64,000 nt of DNA, taken from Zanthoxylum bungeanum (lineage: Eukaryota > Streptophyta > Magnoliopsida > Sapindales > Rutaceae). Each line of letters opens with the position of its first letter. Position 1 is the first letter of the stretch. The stretch lies in assembly GCA_019454045.1 (NCBI GenBank), contig SKCR01038157.1:372001-436000 (forward strand), read 5' to 3'. The notes beneath the pieces were generated by a model, which saw only the letters and a list, made by a program, of their open reading frames with translations, was not told the origin of the DNA and searched no databases. The translations under genes and the position numbers were made by a program. This document shows, one piece after another, positions 20,111 through 32,651 of this stretch.

Positions 20111-22301
20111 TCTATTACAATATCACTGTCCATCACGGCCGTTTGATCTTCATCAGTCCCCACCAATCAAAACCCTTAAAACATTATTAATAATGTCGCC
20201 TATTAATATTAATAACATGCCATTAATAATTTTCCAATCATTAAATTAATCCGATAATCCAAAAAATTTAATGGATTAATAGTTCGATTAATTGTATTAT
20301 TTTGAAAAAATCGGTAGAATCAGCATGTATCATAAATAATTTTATTTATATAAAAATATTAAATTTTAATTTTTTGTTTTAATTTTTTTTTTTAAAAAAA
20401 TTGAATTGGTTCACTGATTTTGATCGATTTTTTTTCCAGACCGATTTTTGAGTATTAATCGGATTGGATACAAGTTTGGTCCGGTTTTAAAACTATAATA
20501 AAAGACTTGTGAAATCTCTCATCCAAAGTTCCAACCGGGTGGACATTGAGTTGAGCTTTTTGTAAAATATAATTATTAATTATTAAATGAAAATTTATAA
20601 GACAGTAATTCATAATTACACATACACACCAGACAAAATATTATAAAAAATTAAGTACTAAAAAGATTATCCAAATTCATGAAATACCTCTTCTAAATTT
20701 GGGAAATGGACATCAAAGTTCTCACAAATTTCTTACCTAAAATGATTATGATCCATATTTTATGTTTTTGAAATATTTTTTTTTTCTAATTATAAATTAA
20801 TGACAGCCCAATTTCTTCACTATTCATGTGAGCCATATATTATGCTTTCAAAATATATTTATTTAGTTATAAACTAGGACAACCCATCTTTCACCATCTA
20901 TGTGAACCCCTAAGTCTCTTATTTCTATTAAAAAAAATTAAATAAATTTACCAACTAATACCATTTTCAGTCACATGTTTTATAAAATACTTAGTTATGT
21001 ATGTATTCTGGCAGAAATCTTGTAAAAAGAGACAACTCAACATAAATATAGTAGTCTTTTTTTTTTTTTTTTTTTTTTTTTGTGATGTTGATTTGCATAA
21101 AGTGTTTCTCATTAGACTCTGATAGATTGTGGAACGAAACATGGAATTGTATGGAAATGGTCAAATTCAAGTTATATAGCAGCCAATTTTGTATAAAGTC
21201 CAAGTCTTGGTGGTTTGATCCTGTGAACTCTTCTTGACTTCAGTGAATTTGCGGAATTTAACCACCTAGAAATATGACAAGACCAAGTACAATTTAGAGT
21301 TCATATGTACATTCATGTCAATTGTCACAATGGCAAGCAACCTTACAGATTCTTCCATTGAAGCTTTGGAAGAATCAATTATAACTTAAATCTAATGGGG
21401 GACTAAAAGACATGAATCATGTCCTGATCAATCAATTAAATTATTAACAAGATAAGAATTTGATGTTAAACAAGAGCAAAATGCCAAGGAGGTCCAATCA
21501 AATGAGGGACTCCTTAGAAAATTAGGAATGTGTCAAATGGAACCCCTCTGCCTTGAAAGATCAGAATTGCCATAGCTGGTTGATGTAGGATGCTCAAAGA
21601 TAGCAATTATTTTTCTAAGTGGGTATCTTGTTATCATCAACTTGGCAAATTCCAACAACAAGAATCATCTGTCTTTAGACTAATTGCTAATAAAATTCAT
21701 AAACATCATCATGATAAAGAATCTGCTTCTTAATGGTGGATCATTGTTGCTGAAACCTTAAGACATTTCAAGAAATAACTACATATTTACAGACAAAAGA
21801 CAATTGTTTTGAGCATCACCTGCAACATTGTTCAGTATGCAATCACCATAGATCAAAATTTGTGGCAAAATACCAAATGCTGAAATAGAAGATAAAACAA
21901 TTAAAGAAACTTGATTATCTGCACATTACCAAATGTTTATATGTAACTTCAACACAGTTCCCCAACCGTGGGGAGCCTCACAAAAGAACTCCTGGATTTC
22001 TTGTTTCGATCACCTATCAAGTATGAAGACACTGACACTGGCAGTAACTTGTGTGTTTCACTTTATTCCGAAATATGACAAAGCAAAGACCCACAGCTGG
22101 AAGACCAATAATAGTATCCTTTTCCGAACCCAAAATTAACGAGGGATTTTTGGATGTTACAGAGAGAATGAAACTCATATATTTTGTATGTTACCACGAT
22201 ATACTGATCTACTTGGTATTAACATTGCTCATGATTGAACTTTTCCCCTTCATGGATACAAGACTTGAACTTGATGCTCAACACATCTGAAGCATACAAA
22301 A
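20111..22301. other. intergenic, no gene seen
   Basis: AT-rich DNA with a T-run near 21057-21081. The stretch at 20230-20510 has CCGATxxTCC/GGATTGG-like inverted motifs that may be an old MITE. The region 21240-22300 is the 3' flank of the PPR gene. No supported gene. Confidence 0.4.
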
Positions 22302-24311
22302 TCATGCAGTCTCCATGTTCCTGGCCTCAACTAAACTGTGAGCCGGTGCTTTCCTTAATCCTATCTCATCCATCATATCTCTCACATCCTCTGCATCTTT
22401 CCACCTTCCCACGGCAGCATAAATTTTTGCCAGCAATACATAGTTTGCCGGGTTACCTGGCTCAAGCACAAATAGCCTCTTTGCAGCCACCTCGGCAAGT
22501 TCAACATTCTCATGTATCACACAAGCACCTAGCAGTGCACCCCAAACAGCATGATTAGGCCTAAAAGGCATTGTTCTAATCAGATAATAAGCTTCATCAA
22601 GTCGACCGGCTCGACCTAGAAGATCAACAATGCAAGTGTAGTGATCAGCATGAGGGTTTGTTTGGTGATTTTCAAACATGAATTTGAACAAATCCAAGCC
22701 CTCATCCACTAATCCAGCATGGCTGCACGCATGCAATGCTGAAGTAAAAGTAACTTCATTTGGTTGCACCCCTGACCGAACCATTTCTTTGAAAAGTGAA
22801 ACAGCAATCTCACCATGTCCATGCATTCCATAGCCAGCAATTATTACACTCCACATGACAATATCCTTGTCCTTTTTGGGAATCCCACTGAATATCTTGT
22901 GCGCAGATTCTAGATTCCCACACTTGGAATATATATCAATCAGCTCAGTGGCAACTTCTACGCTTGAAAGAAGCCCAGATCTTATCAGATAACAATGAAT
23001 ATTCATTGTTTGCTGCAAATCTGCTAGAATGGCATAAGCTGGAAGAAGACTATTTAAGGTAGCATCATTAGGTTCTACTTCTTCCACCAGCATTTGTCTG
23101 AAAAGTTCTACAGCTTCTCTTACAAGCCCATTGTGACTGCACCCAGCAAGAATCGCATTCCATGGCACTGTTCTCTTCTTTGATGTTCTTGCAAACACTT
23201 GAAAGCTGAGTTTAACACGATTGCTTTTTGCATACATATCTATCAATGCAGTTTCCACAATAACCTCACACTCAAGCTTCTGCCTTATTGTCCACCCGTG
23301 CAAAGACCGTCCATCCTTCAGATAATATAAACTGGAACAAGCTGAAAGAAGTGATGCTATAGTCAAAGAATTTGGTCTTACCCCTTCAAACTGCATCAAA
23401 CGAAAAAGCCCCAATGCATTCCTCACATCACCATTCAAAATGTACCCATTTATCATCGAAGTCCAACTAACAACATCCCTCTCATTCATCCTATCAAAAA
23501 CTAACTGCGCCTCATTTATACTACCACACTTCACATACATATCCACCAATGCATTCCAAGCCGCAATATTCTTCCCTAACCATCTACTTTCCACCAGTTC
23601 ATGAACCCTTCTTCCCATTTCAACTTCTTTCAAATAACCACAGGCAGGCAACACTGAGACCACACTAGCACAATCAGGCTCAACCTCACTCTTCACCATC
23701 CAATCAAAAACCACCAAAGCTTCGTTTGCATACCCGTTCTTAAAATACCCACTTATCAAAGTATTCCATGACACCACACTACGCTCCCACATTGCATCAA
23801 ACACCATCCTCGCCGCCTTTACCTCTCCAAAATTCATATACATTGCTATCAAACAATTGGCTACAAATATGTCCATGTCAAAACCAGTTATTAAAACCCT
23901 CCTATGTAAAGAAATGCCTAATTTGTGCAAAGCCAAGTCAGTGCAAGCCTTAATAACAATAGGGTAAGTATAATTATCCGGGTGATATTTTCCTAACCTA
24001 AGCATTTCAACAAACAGTTCAAGAGCATCATATGATGATCCTCTCTGTGTGTACATTCTCATCATGGTGTTATACAAGAACGAACTTCGTTCAGACATTT
24101 CGTCGAACAATTTACGTGCATTAGAAACATGGCCGCAGCTACCATAGGCAACAATGAGACTTGAGTGGAGGTGGTTGAATAAGGGACCTGAGGTGATGAT
24201 AAATGCATGGAGTTTCTTGGTGCTTGCAAAGGATTTGGAGGCTGCATATTGTTGCAAGAGGTTTGACACAAGGTGCTTGGTTTTTGGTAGTGCATGAGAT
24301 GGGCCATTCAT
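22302..24311 (-). CDS. PLS-class pentatricopeptide repeat protein (At5g39350-like), E-type
   Basis: Single exon of 669 aa starting at the ATG at 24311; the preceding codon is TTG. The protein is almost entirely tandem PPR motifs with P, L and S spacing, recognisable by recurring VVSWNTLISGY, WNALVDMYVKCG, VVSWTSMINGY and YTCIVDLLGRAGRL blocks. It ends in an E domain (PNHAVWGALLGAC...GNPANYVLLAKIYAAVGRW...GLRKAPAHSLVE) and has no DYW deaminase. Such proteins bind RNA in mitochondria or plastids and usually specify C-to-U editing sites, recruiting a DYW protein in trans. It is most like At5g39350 in length and ending. The target RNA is unknown. Intronless, as is typical of the family. Confidence 0.93.
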   Translation of the reverse strand: MNGPSHALPKTKHLVSNLLQQYAASKSFASTKKLHAFIITSGPLFNHLHSSLIVAYGSCGHVSNARKLFDEMSERSSFLYNTMMRMYTQRGSSYDALELFVEMLRLGKYHPDNYTYPIVIKACTDLALHKLGISLHRRVLITGFDMDIFVANCLIAMYMNFGEVKAARMVFDAMWERSVVSWNTLISGYFKNGYANEALVVFDWMVKSEVEPDCASVVSVLPACGYLKEVEMGRRVHELVESRWLGKNIAAWNALVDMYVKCGSINEAQLVFDRMNERDVVSWTSMINGYILNGDVRNALGLFRLMQFEGVRPNSLTIASLLSACSSLYYLKDGRSLHGWTIRQKLECEVIVETALIDMYAKSNRVKLSFQVFARTSKKRTVPWNAILAGCSHNGLVREAVELFRQMLVEEVEPNDATLNSLLPAYAILADLQQTMNIHCYLIRSGLLSSVEVATELIDIYSKCGNLESAHKIFSGIPKKDKDIVMWSVIIAGYGMHGHGEIAVSLFKEMVRSGVQPNEVTFTSALHACSHAGLVDEGLDLFKFMFENHQTNPHADHYTCIVDLLGRAGRLDEAYYLIRTMPFRPNHAVWGALLGACVIHENVELAEVAAKRLFVLEPGNPANYVLLAKIYAAVGRWKDAEDVRDMMDEIGLRKAPAHSLVEARNMETA

Positions 24312-25539
24312 CAATTCTTATTTTAGTTGCTGCTTTGTAGGCTTGTAGCTGAAAGGCTTTAGAGAAGTGTAAACAATTGAGGTAGCAAGATTTCGATGAG
24401 GAGCATAAAATTTACTTCGTTGAGTTGGATGTGTGTGTACAAATTGCTAGCTGCAGTTGCAAGATTCTTTGAATGAATCCTCTTCAGACATTTTATTCCA
24501 GTATTTAAGGCGACAAATATCTTTATGCTTCCACAACATTATAATTTTAAGTGGTGGATTAAAGAGGGGGCATCAATATATAATTTTTGATATTAAATAT
24601 GTAATTTAAATTATTAAACATGTAAATTTTATCGATAAATATGAAATTAATTACATGAATTTACATATTTAATGATTTAAATTACATATTCAATGTTAAA
24701 AATATCATATTTGTACTTGAGAATATTTGAGACCATTTGATACTCTAATAGAAGCCTTAAAGTCGAGGCTGTCATGGATGTGATGCCATCTGTTGAGATG
24801 CAAGGTAGCTCAAAAAAAGGCAAGAGAACTCGTATTCACTGGACCAGTCTTCAAGCTGAGCTATCATCTACACTAATTGTGATTTCACTGGACATAATAG
24901 TCTTTTATGCTTGTGGTCGAAGGATTCAGGCCATGTGTAAGCTATGTTTATGCATCATTTAATGAAATGGTCAGAGAACTTTGCCTAAGTTGAGTCATTT
25001 CATTTCTCTAGGATGGGAAAGTGTTCCTAAACTTTAAGAATTGGTATGCATTATTTCGATAATTTTTGTTGGTGGATAAAAAATAATTCAGGGTTGTGAA
25101 TTTGATCCCCATTTTGTTTTGCTCGTATTGGTCTTTACATTTTTTTTTATGGTAATTCATCAGTAATCATTTTGAGTTGAGTACTTCTTGCTTAGTTCTT
25201 TGCTTACTACATCTTCTGATCTTCAGGGTATAACAATTCTTCAGTTGAGTTCATGAGAAACAAACAGCATGAGCAACAAGCCATGGAGAGAACAGAGATT
25301 AGAAAAACAATCACAAGATCAAGGATTATTATTATCCAGCAAACATTACCAACTTCTTGGGGCAGGTGGGTTAGGTTATAGTCACTAAATTCATAACCCC
25401 AATAACAAAACCCAAGGAACCTCCATCATGGTAATTCACACCAACCTAAACCAACAATTAAGTGGCAACCTGAAAGTTGATTCCAATATCCACCAAACAG
25501 CCACAAAATTTTGAAGATTAAAAAAAGCCTAAACCCGAT
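24312..25539. other. PPR promoter, intergenic DNA and 3' flank of the BAG8-like gene
   Basis: No coding gene is supported. It includes an AT-rich inverted repeat (separate entry). The DNA just right of 25300 is probably the 3' UTR of the disrupted BAG8-like gene. Confidence 0.4.
24576..24712. repeat. AT-rich inverted repeat
   Basis: The left arm (about 24576-24640) and right arm (about 24650-24712) are near reverse complements sharing AATATGTAATTTAAAT. This is probably a small MITE or foldback remnant. No target duplication was noted. Confidence 0.6.
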
Positions 25540-25749
25540 TTATGTAATAATCTTCAACGCCTTTCTCTTTTTCATCAAATCACCTCTGGACTCCATCTTC
25601 ACAGGCACTGGAGCAGAGAACACAAACTGCCCATCTTCAACTTTATAATCCTCATCAATCTCATATGTACCACCTTCAGTCCTCGTACTTTCCCTGGGAT
25701 TTCTTTCTTCTTCACTGCTCTGCAATGATCCTCCATTTTCTGAGTACAC
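25540..25749 (-). pseudogene. BAG8: severed 3' end of the BAG8-like gene
   Basis: Codes about 68 C-terminal residues (YSENGGSLQSSEEERNP... to ...DGQFVFSAPVPVKMESRGD, ending KALKIIT) with a TAA stop at 25542-25540. It continues the reading frame of the exon that ends at 32652, across a 6.9-kb copia insertion with a TACAC duplication (25745-25749 and 32652-32656). It has no promoter or start of its own and is not expected to be expressed as part of the original protein. Confidence 0.8.
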
Positions 25750-26851
25750 TGTATACAACAATTATTACAATTATTACACGGTAATTGGGAAATCCGAATA
25801 TGACAAAATTACAATTATAATTATTATCCTCAAACAGACCCTAACGGCGGACCCTGAGAGTAGACCCTGACGGTAGAGGCTGAGAGCGGAGGCTGAGGGC
25901 AGAGGCAGACCCTGAGAGCGGAGGCAGAGGCTGAAGGGCAGAAGCTGACAGCAGAGGCTGATGGCAGAGGCTGACAGCAGAGGCTGATGGCAGAGGCTGA
26001 CAGCATAGGCTGATGGCAGAGGCTGACAGCAGAGGCTGATGGCAGAGACAGAGGCTGACAGCATAGGCTGATGGCAGAGGCTGAAGGCAGAGGCTGATGG
26101 CAGAGGCTGACAGCAGAGGTAGAGGCTGATCAGTAGAGGTAGAGGCTGTAAGTTAGACCCTGAAATTGATGATCCTTCTTCACTTTCCCGAGGCTTGTTG
26201 ATTACACATATCCTTAAAACAAATTCGTCCCCCTACCGTAGGTGCAGTAGAACTTGGGACGTTTGTTTCCCAGGATACAACGGAAAACCCGAACGAGTAT
26301 GGGCACACACCAAATCCCGTTCCCAACGAACCACAAAAGTGCTTGAACCCTTCCAAAAACAAAGAAAAAGATCTTTCGTGTATGTGCTATGTCTTTCTCT
26401 ATTTTCTATTTTTTTTTTTTCTGAAAACAAGATCTGATGTTGTTTATATAGGAAAAGAAAAACACATCTCAATTAATAGAAATTAACTTGCCAATTAAAT
26501 TTCATAATGGGAGATGTTACACATTGTTGTAACCACTAAGCTAATTAAATTAGCACTAATTGAAATTAAACTATGTAACCACCAAGCTAATTAAATTAGC
26601 ACTTATGAGATTAAACTTTGTAACCACCAAGCTAATTAAATTAGCTGTTATGGAATTACAAAAGGCTTGAAAATTGTGAACTTTGAGCAACAATTTCTCA
26701 TTCACCCAAGCACCATTTTAAGCATATGAATATACCATTTCGAAGTACTCACAGAGGAGTATCCGAATCATTCAATAACAACCACTAACACGAAGTGGAC
26801 CATGCTTAAAATTGAGCCTCAAAATGCTTATAAATAAGCATTTTTCCAACA
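25750..26851 (-). repeat. 3' LTR of the copia element (left copy)
   Basis: Starts TGTATACAACA and ends TTCCAACA on the plus strand, 1102 bp. It carries a minisatellite of 10-13-bp units based on GCAGAGGCTGA(T/C) at about 25850-26150, in more copies than the right LTR. A second internal repeat, AAGCTAATTAAATTAGC, occurs three times (26530-26650). Confidence 0.9.
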
Positions 26852-26862
26852 ATCCCCCACAT
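26852..26862 (-). other. polypurine tract of the copia element
   Basis: On the minus strand ATGTGGGGGAT immediately precedes the LTR start TGTTGG. This is the expected position and composition of a plus-strand primer. Confidence 0.75.
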
Positions 26863-27459
26863 GAATGAAATTGGCGAAAAACGTCGAATAAAATTATTTT
26901 TATAAAACATTTTATTTTGACCTAGAAGAGTTCAACGGTTCAACACCTGCATAGGATAGGTAGGCCACAGCCTTTGAACCTTCCCTTGTGAAAATATATC
27001 TCATTACTGGCTGACAGTTGACGCGATGTCATTGAACTGTACTGCCATTCATGTAATGGAGAATATATATCACACAGATATTTTACCTACACATCTGAGT
27101 TCTCATTATTATGTTCATTTTGGCCATGAACATCTACCTGGTTCTGCAAGAGTTTCTAAGAATTGTGCCCCGTACAATTCCCTTTGAAGCGGCCCCACTT
27201 CTCTCTCACATAGGTGATTTCTTATTTAAGAGTATCTCGTAATACTCTGCTCGGATTCCCGACGCATAAGAATCATTAAAAGCTTTTGCTTAACCTCTAT
27301 CCATACGAGCATCACTGTTTCATTTCATCATAGGAATGGACTAGAGGGTAACCCCCACAGTGATCCAATTATGTCTTTTACGAGTAGGTTGTCCCATTGA
27401 ACCTAGTTCTTGGGATCTCCAGTCAACAAGGTTGGGTTTTCCTTCGTAATAAACATTTA

Positions 27460-27610
27460 TCTAATGGGCTTCAGTCTCATTCCCCCTCGATGATTTCACA
27501 ACTAACTCTCTATTTAACCCTTTGGTTAGCGGATCCGCAATGTTATCCTTTGACTTTACATAGTCAATCGAAATAACTCCAGTAGAGAGTAATTGTAACT
27601 AACGGTATTG

Positions 27611-27651
<41 letters not shown>

Positions 27652-30600
27652 GTTATGTGCCATTCCAATTGCAGATTGACTATCACAATAAATGCAAATT
27701 GCTGGCACTGGCTTAGGCCAACTTGGAATATCCTCTAGAAAATTTCGAAGCCATTCTGCTTCTTCAGCACACTTGTCTAATGCAATGAATTCTGATTCCA
27801 TTGTAGATCTGGCTATCACAGTCTGTTTCGAGGATTTCCATGATATAGCTGCACCTGCTAGTGTAAACACATAACCACTAGTAGACTTTGAGTCTTTCAT
27901 GTCAGATATCCAATTAGCATCACTGTATCCTTTCGATTACAGCTGGATATTTATGATAGTGCAACCCATAATTACGAGTAAAACGTAAGTACCTAAGTAC
28001 TCTCACTATTGCTTTCCAGTGATCAACCCCTGGATTACTCGTATATCTGCTGAGCTTGTTTACTGTACAGGCTATATCAGGCCTTGTACAACTCGATAGA
28101 TACATCAAACTCCCGATCACTCTAGAGTATTCTACTTGAGATATACCCTCTCCCCTATTCTTCGATAGATGTAGACTCACATCTAAAGGAATTCTAGCCA
28201 CAGCAGAATCATTATTGTTGAATTTACCAAGAACCTTGTCCACATAGTGCGACTGATCAAGAATAAGTCCATCTGGACTTCTCGAGATCTTTATTCCCAG
28301 AATGACATCTGCAAGACCCATGTCTTTCATGTCAAACTTGGATTTCAGCATATTCTTGGTAGATTTCACCATTTTGACATTACTCCCGACAATCAGTATG
28401 TCATCAACGTAGAGACATAAAATGACATAGCCAACTTCTGTCTCTCTGACATAAATGCATTTATCACATTCATTGATTTTGAAACCATTTGCCAACATGG
28501 TGTCATCAAACTTTTTATGCCACTGTTTCGGGGCTTGTTTCCAATCCATACAAGGATTTAACTAACTTACATACTTTCTTTTTTCTTGTCCTGGAGCTAT
28601 AAAACCTTCAGGTTGTTCCATGTAAATTTCTTCATCTAAATCTCCATTCAGAAAGGCTGTTTTCACATCCATCTGATGTACCTCAAGATTGCGCAAAGCT
28701 GCAATCGCTAGTATCATCCTTATGGAATTTATTCTCGTTACAGGAGAATAAGTATCAAAGTAATCAAGACCTTCACGTTGTCTATAACCTTTAATTACAA
28801 GTCTTGCTTTGTACTATCAATTGATCCATCTGCCTTTATTTTCCTTTTGAAAATCCACTTGGACCCTAAAGGTTTACATCCTGGAGGAAGATTCACTAAC
28901 TCCCAGGTGTGATTTTGTAAGATGGATTCAATTTCACTATTGATGGCATCTTTCCACAAGGCACCATCAGCTGACCTTACAGCTTCGTTATACAGCTTTG
29001 AGGATCATTCTCTAGCAAAAATGTCAGAAAATCTGGACCAAATGATTTTTCCGTTCTAGCTCTTTTTGCTACGTCTTAGTTCAGGTTCAACAACTTGTTG
29101 ATCCTCTGGAATATTAATTTGTTCTCGTCGTCCTGACTATCTTCAATGATAGTCTCATGTGCCCGTTTGTGCACATCTGAATTCGAATTAGTTTTACAAG
29201 GAAAAACGTATTCGAAAAAGGATGCATTCCTCGATTCCATTATCGTATCGTATTCTTGTGAATATCTGGTACATTAGACTCATGCACAAGAAATCGATAA
29301 GCATTACTGTTATGAGCATATCCTATGAAAATGCAATCAACAGTTTTTGGTCATATCTTCACTTTTTAGGTGGAGGAATGACTACCTGGCAAGACACCCC
29401 CACACTCGAAGGAATTTATAGGAAGGTACTCTTCCTTTCCACATTTCATAAGGAGTTTTCCCTGCTTCTTTCCGTGGTACCTTATTTAAAAGGTAATTAG
29501 CTGATAAGACAGCTTCTCCCCAAATAGTCTGAGGTAAGCCAGAGCTGATTAACATAGCGTTCATCATCTCTTTCAAGGTACGATTCTTACGTTCCGCAAT
29601 CCCATTGGATTGAGGCGAATAAGGAGCTGTGGTTTGATGTATGATTCCATTTTGTTCACAAAGTGATTCAAAAGGGAAAACATACTCACCACAACGATCA
29701 CTTCTTAACTCCTTAATTCTTTTATTCAGTTGGTTCTCAACTTCATTCTTATAGAGAACAAATTTCTCTATAGCTTCGTCCTTGCTTTTCATTAAATACA
29801 CATAGCAAAATTTTGTGCAATCATCAATAAAGGTAATAAAATATTTATTACCGCCTCTCGATTGTATTGAATTAAAATCACATACATCGGTATGAATTAG
29901 ATCAAGTGGTTCAGAGTTTCTTTCAATACTATGAAAAGATGATCTTGTTAGTTTTGCCTCAACACAAGTATCACACTTATGTTTGTTATCAATTTTAAAA
30001 TGGGAATATGATTCATGTTAATTAACTTTCGCAATGAATTAAAATTAACATGTCCTAATCTACCATGCCAAAGATTAGAATACTCAACAATATAAGCAGA
30101 AGAACTAGCTTTATTGATATTTTTGGGTTTAACAACCATTACATTGAGCTTAAAAACCCATCAGTTACATACCCTTTTCCCACATACATCCCATTTTTAG
30201 TCAAAACTACTTTATCAGACTCGAACACCATCCGGAATCCATGCTTGTTCAGAAGCGATCCAGACACAAGATTCTTCCGTATTTCAGGTACATACAGAAC
30301 ATTGTTCAGAGTCAACTCTTTCCCAGAGGTCATCTTCAGAATCACCTTTCCTTGACCTTCTATCTCAGATGTTGCTGAATTTCCCATGTATATCTTTTCC
30401 CCATTTTCAACAGGCTCAAATGAAGAAAACATGCTCTTGTCTGAGCATACATGTCGAGTGGCACCAGTATCAATCCACCACTCTCTTGGGTTAGAACCCA
30501 CCAGATTCACCTCAGAAACCACAGCAGAAAGGTTAATGTCTGAAACATCTTGAGTCATGTTTTCTAGCACATTAGCTTCTTGTTTCTTTTTTCTTATTCG

Positions 30601-31585
30601 GCACTCTGCATTCAGAAGACTTGTGACCCATTTTGTCACAGTTGAAGCATTTTCCTTGAAATTTTGATTTCTTGGAAAATCCTCCTTTATGGCCCATCTT
30701 TGACCCTTTCTGTTCTGAGTTCTTGTTCTTATGGCCATGTTCGACAACATTTGCTTTGGCCTCATGAGTCATTCCTCTCTTTTCAGAAACTCGGTTATCT
30801 TCCTCAATTCTTAGCTTAAGAATCAAGTCTTCAATGCTCATTTCTTTTCGCTTATGCTTTAAATAATTCTTGAAATCTTTCCAACCAGGTGGTAGTTTCT
30901 CAATTATCGAGGCTACTTGGAAGGTTTCACTTAAACTCATCCCCTCAGCATGAATTTCTGCTAGAATAATCTACAGTTCTTGTACTTGGCTTATCACAGT
31001 TTTGGAATCAATCATTTTAAACTCTAGGAACGGCCTACGACAAATTTCTTAGTACCGGCATCCTCAGTTTTATATTTTTGATCTAAAGATTCCCAAAGCC
31101 CTTTAGCTGTTTTCATTCCAGCGTACACACTGTACAAGGAATCACTTAGCCCATTCAGCACATAATCCGACATAGGAATTCAGAATGTTTCCAAGCTTCA
31201 ATAGCACTGATGACTTGGATATCAATCTCACCCTCTTTGGGTACAAGAGCATCTTCCTTTAGAAACCTCGCAAGGTTCAACGTGGTCAGGTAGAAGAACA
31301 TTTTCTGTTGCCACCTTTTGAAATTCTGACCACTGAATTTTTCAGGTTTTTCTGCAGCAGGATTGACATGGCTCACATGTCCAACAGTTTGTCTAGCCAT
31401 TGAGGCAGAAATACCTTGGCCAGCCACAACGGCTGCCATATTAAGCCCAGAGGCTGATGCAAGTTGGCCAACCGAAGGGGCTGCCACTGCACTTTGGTCA
31501 GCCACGGGGGCTGCCACACATTCTGGCCAGCCGAAGAGGCTGCCATATTCGGATCTACTGTGTTTGGACTGATTTCCATATCCAC
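27460..31585 (-). pseudogene. copia gag-pol polyprotein, multiply broken
   Basis: Minus strand, in pieces. Gag: low-complexity Ala/Gly/Gln N-terminus, KFSGQNFKRWQQKMFFYL, then a zinc knuckle [15 protein letters not shown] near 30.63 kb. Protease: WWIDTGATRHVCS near 30.48 kb. GAG-pre-integrase: LWHGRLGHVN near 30.06 kb. Integrase: RSDRCGEYV and TAPYSPQSNGIAERKNR near 29.6 kb, where the expected DNGGEY-like motif has Cys. [13 protein letters not shown] near 28.4 kb; the start of RT is out of frame because of an extra G just before the KQAPKQW motif near 28540. RNase [11 protein letters not shown] and YCDSQSAIG near 27.7 kb, tail to about 27.46 kb. Frameshifts and stops exclude a functional polyprotein. 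Confidence 0.9.
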
Positions 31586-31605
31586 AAGTCGATTTGTTTT
31601 AAGAC

Positions 31606-32651
31606 TGTATACAACAATTATTACAATTATTACACAGTAATTGGGAAATCCGAATATGACAAAATTACAATTATAATTATTATCCTCAAACAGACCCTAA
31701 CGGCGGACCCTGAGAGTAGACCCTGACGGTAGAGGCTGAGAGCGGAGGCTGAGGGCAGAGGCAGACCCTGAGAGCGGAGGCAGAGGCTGAATGGCAGAAG
31801 CTGACGCAGAGGCTGATGGCAGAGGCTGACAGCAGAGGCTGATGGCAGAGGCAGAGGCTGACAGCAGAGGCTGATGGCAGAGGCTGAGGCAGAGGCTGAT
31901 GGCAGAGGCTGACAGCAGAGGTAGAGGCTGATCAGTAGAGGTAAGGGCTGTAAGTTAGACCCTGAAATTGATGATCCTTCTTCACTTTCCCGAGGCTTGT
32001 TGATTACAACAATATCCTTAAAACAAATTCGTCCCCTACCGTAGGTGCAGTAGAACTTGGGACGTTTGTTTCCCAGGATACAACGGAAAACCCGAACGAG
32101 TATGGGCACCACCAAATCCCGTTCCCAACGAACCACAAAAGTGCTTGAACCCTTCCAAAAACAAAGAAAAAGATCTTTCGTGTATGTGCTATGTCTTTCT
32201 CTATTTTCTATTTTTTTTTCTGAAAACAAGATCTGATGTTGTTTATATAGGAAAAGAAAAACACATCTCAATTAATAGAAATTAACTTGCCAATTAAATT
32301 TCATAATGGGAGATGTTACACATTGTTGTAACCACTAAGCTAATTAAATTAGCACTAATGGAAATTAAACTATGTAACCACCAAGCTAATTAAATTAGCA
32401 CTTATGGAGATTAAACTTTGTAACCACCAAGCTAATTAAATTAGCTGTTATGGAATTACAAAATGCTTGAAAATTGTGAACTTTGAGCAATAATTTCTCA
32501 TTCACCCAAGCATCATTTTAAGCATATAAATATACCATTTCGAAGTACTCACGGAGGAGTATCCGAATCATTCAATAACAACCACTAACACGAAGTGGAC
32601 CACACTTAAAATTGAACCTCAAAATACTTATAAATAAGCATTTTTCCAACA
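31606..32651 (-). repeat. 5' LTR of the copia element (right copy)
   Basis: Same termini as the left LTR, 1046 bp. The GCAGAGGCTGA minisatellite (about 31690-31950) is shorter, and this accounts for most of the length difference. Confidence 0.9.

Larger units (their letters stand above)
25750..32651 (-). mobile_element. complete but degenerate Ty1/copia retrotransposon inserted in the BAG8-like gene
   Basis: Bounded by LTRs at 25750-26851 and 31606-32651, with the 5-bp target duplication TACAC on both sides. Minus orientation: gag near 31.5-30.6 kb, then protease, integrase, RT and RNase H down to about 27.46 kb, and a polypurine tract next to the left LTR. Outside their internal minisatellite the LTRs differ at roughly a dozen positions by eye, so the insertion is fairly recent. 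The polyprotein is frameshifted and stopped in several places. No canonical initiator-Met tRNA primer site was found next to the 5' LTR. Confidence 0.93.

Noticed and set aside
24774..24962. 62-codon plus-strand frame next to the PPR promoter
   Set aside because: No recognisable domain, composition bias or splice context; the length is within chance.
31630..32271. 213-codon minus-strand frame rich in Ser/Ala/Leu
   Set aside because: It reads through the LTR minisatellite. The other LTR gives broken versions of the same frame, as expected for repeat sequence.
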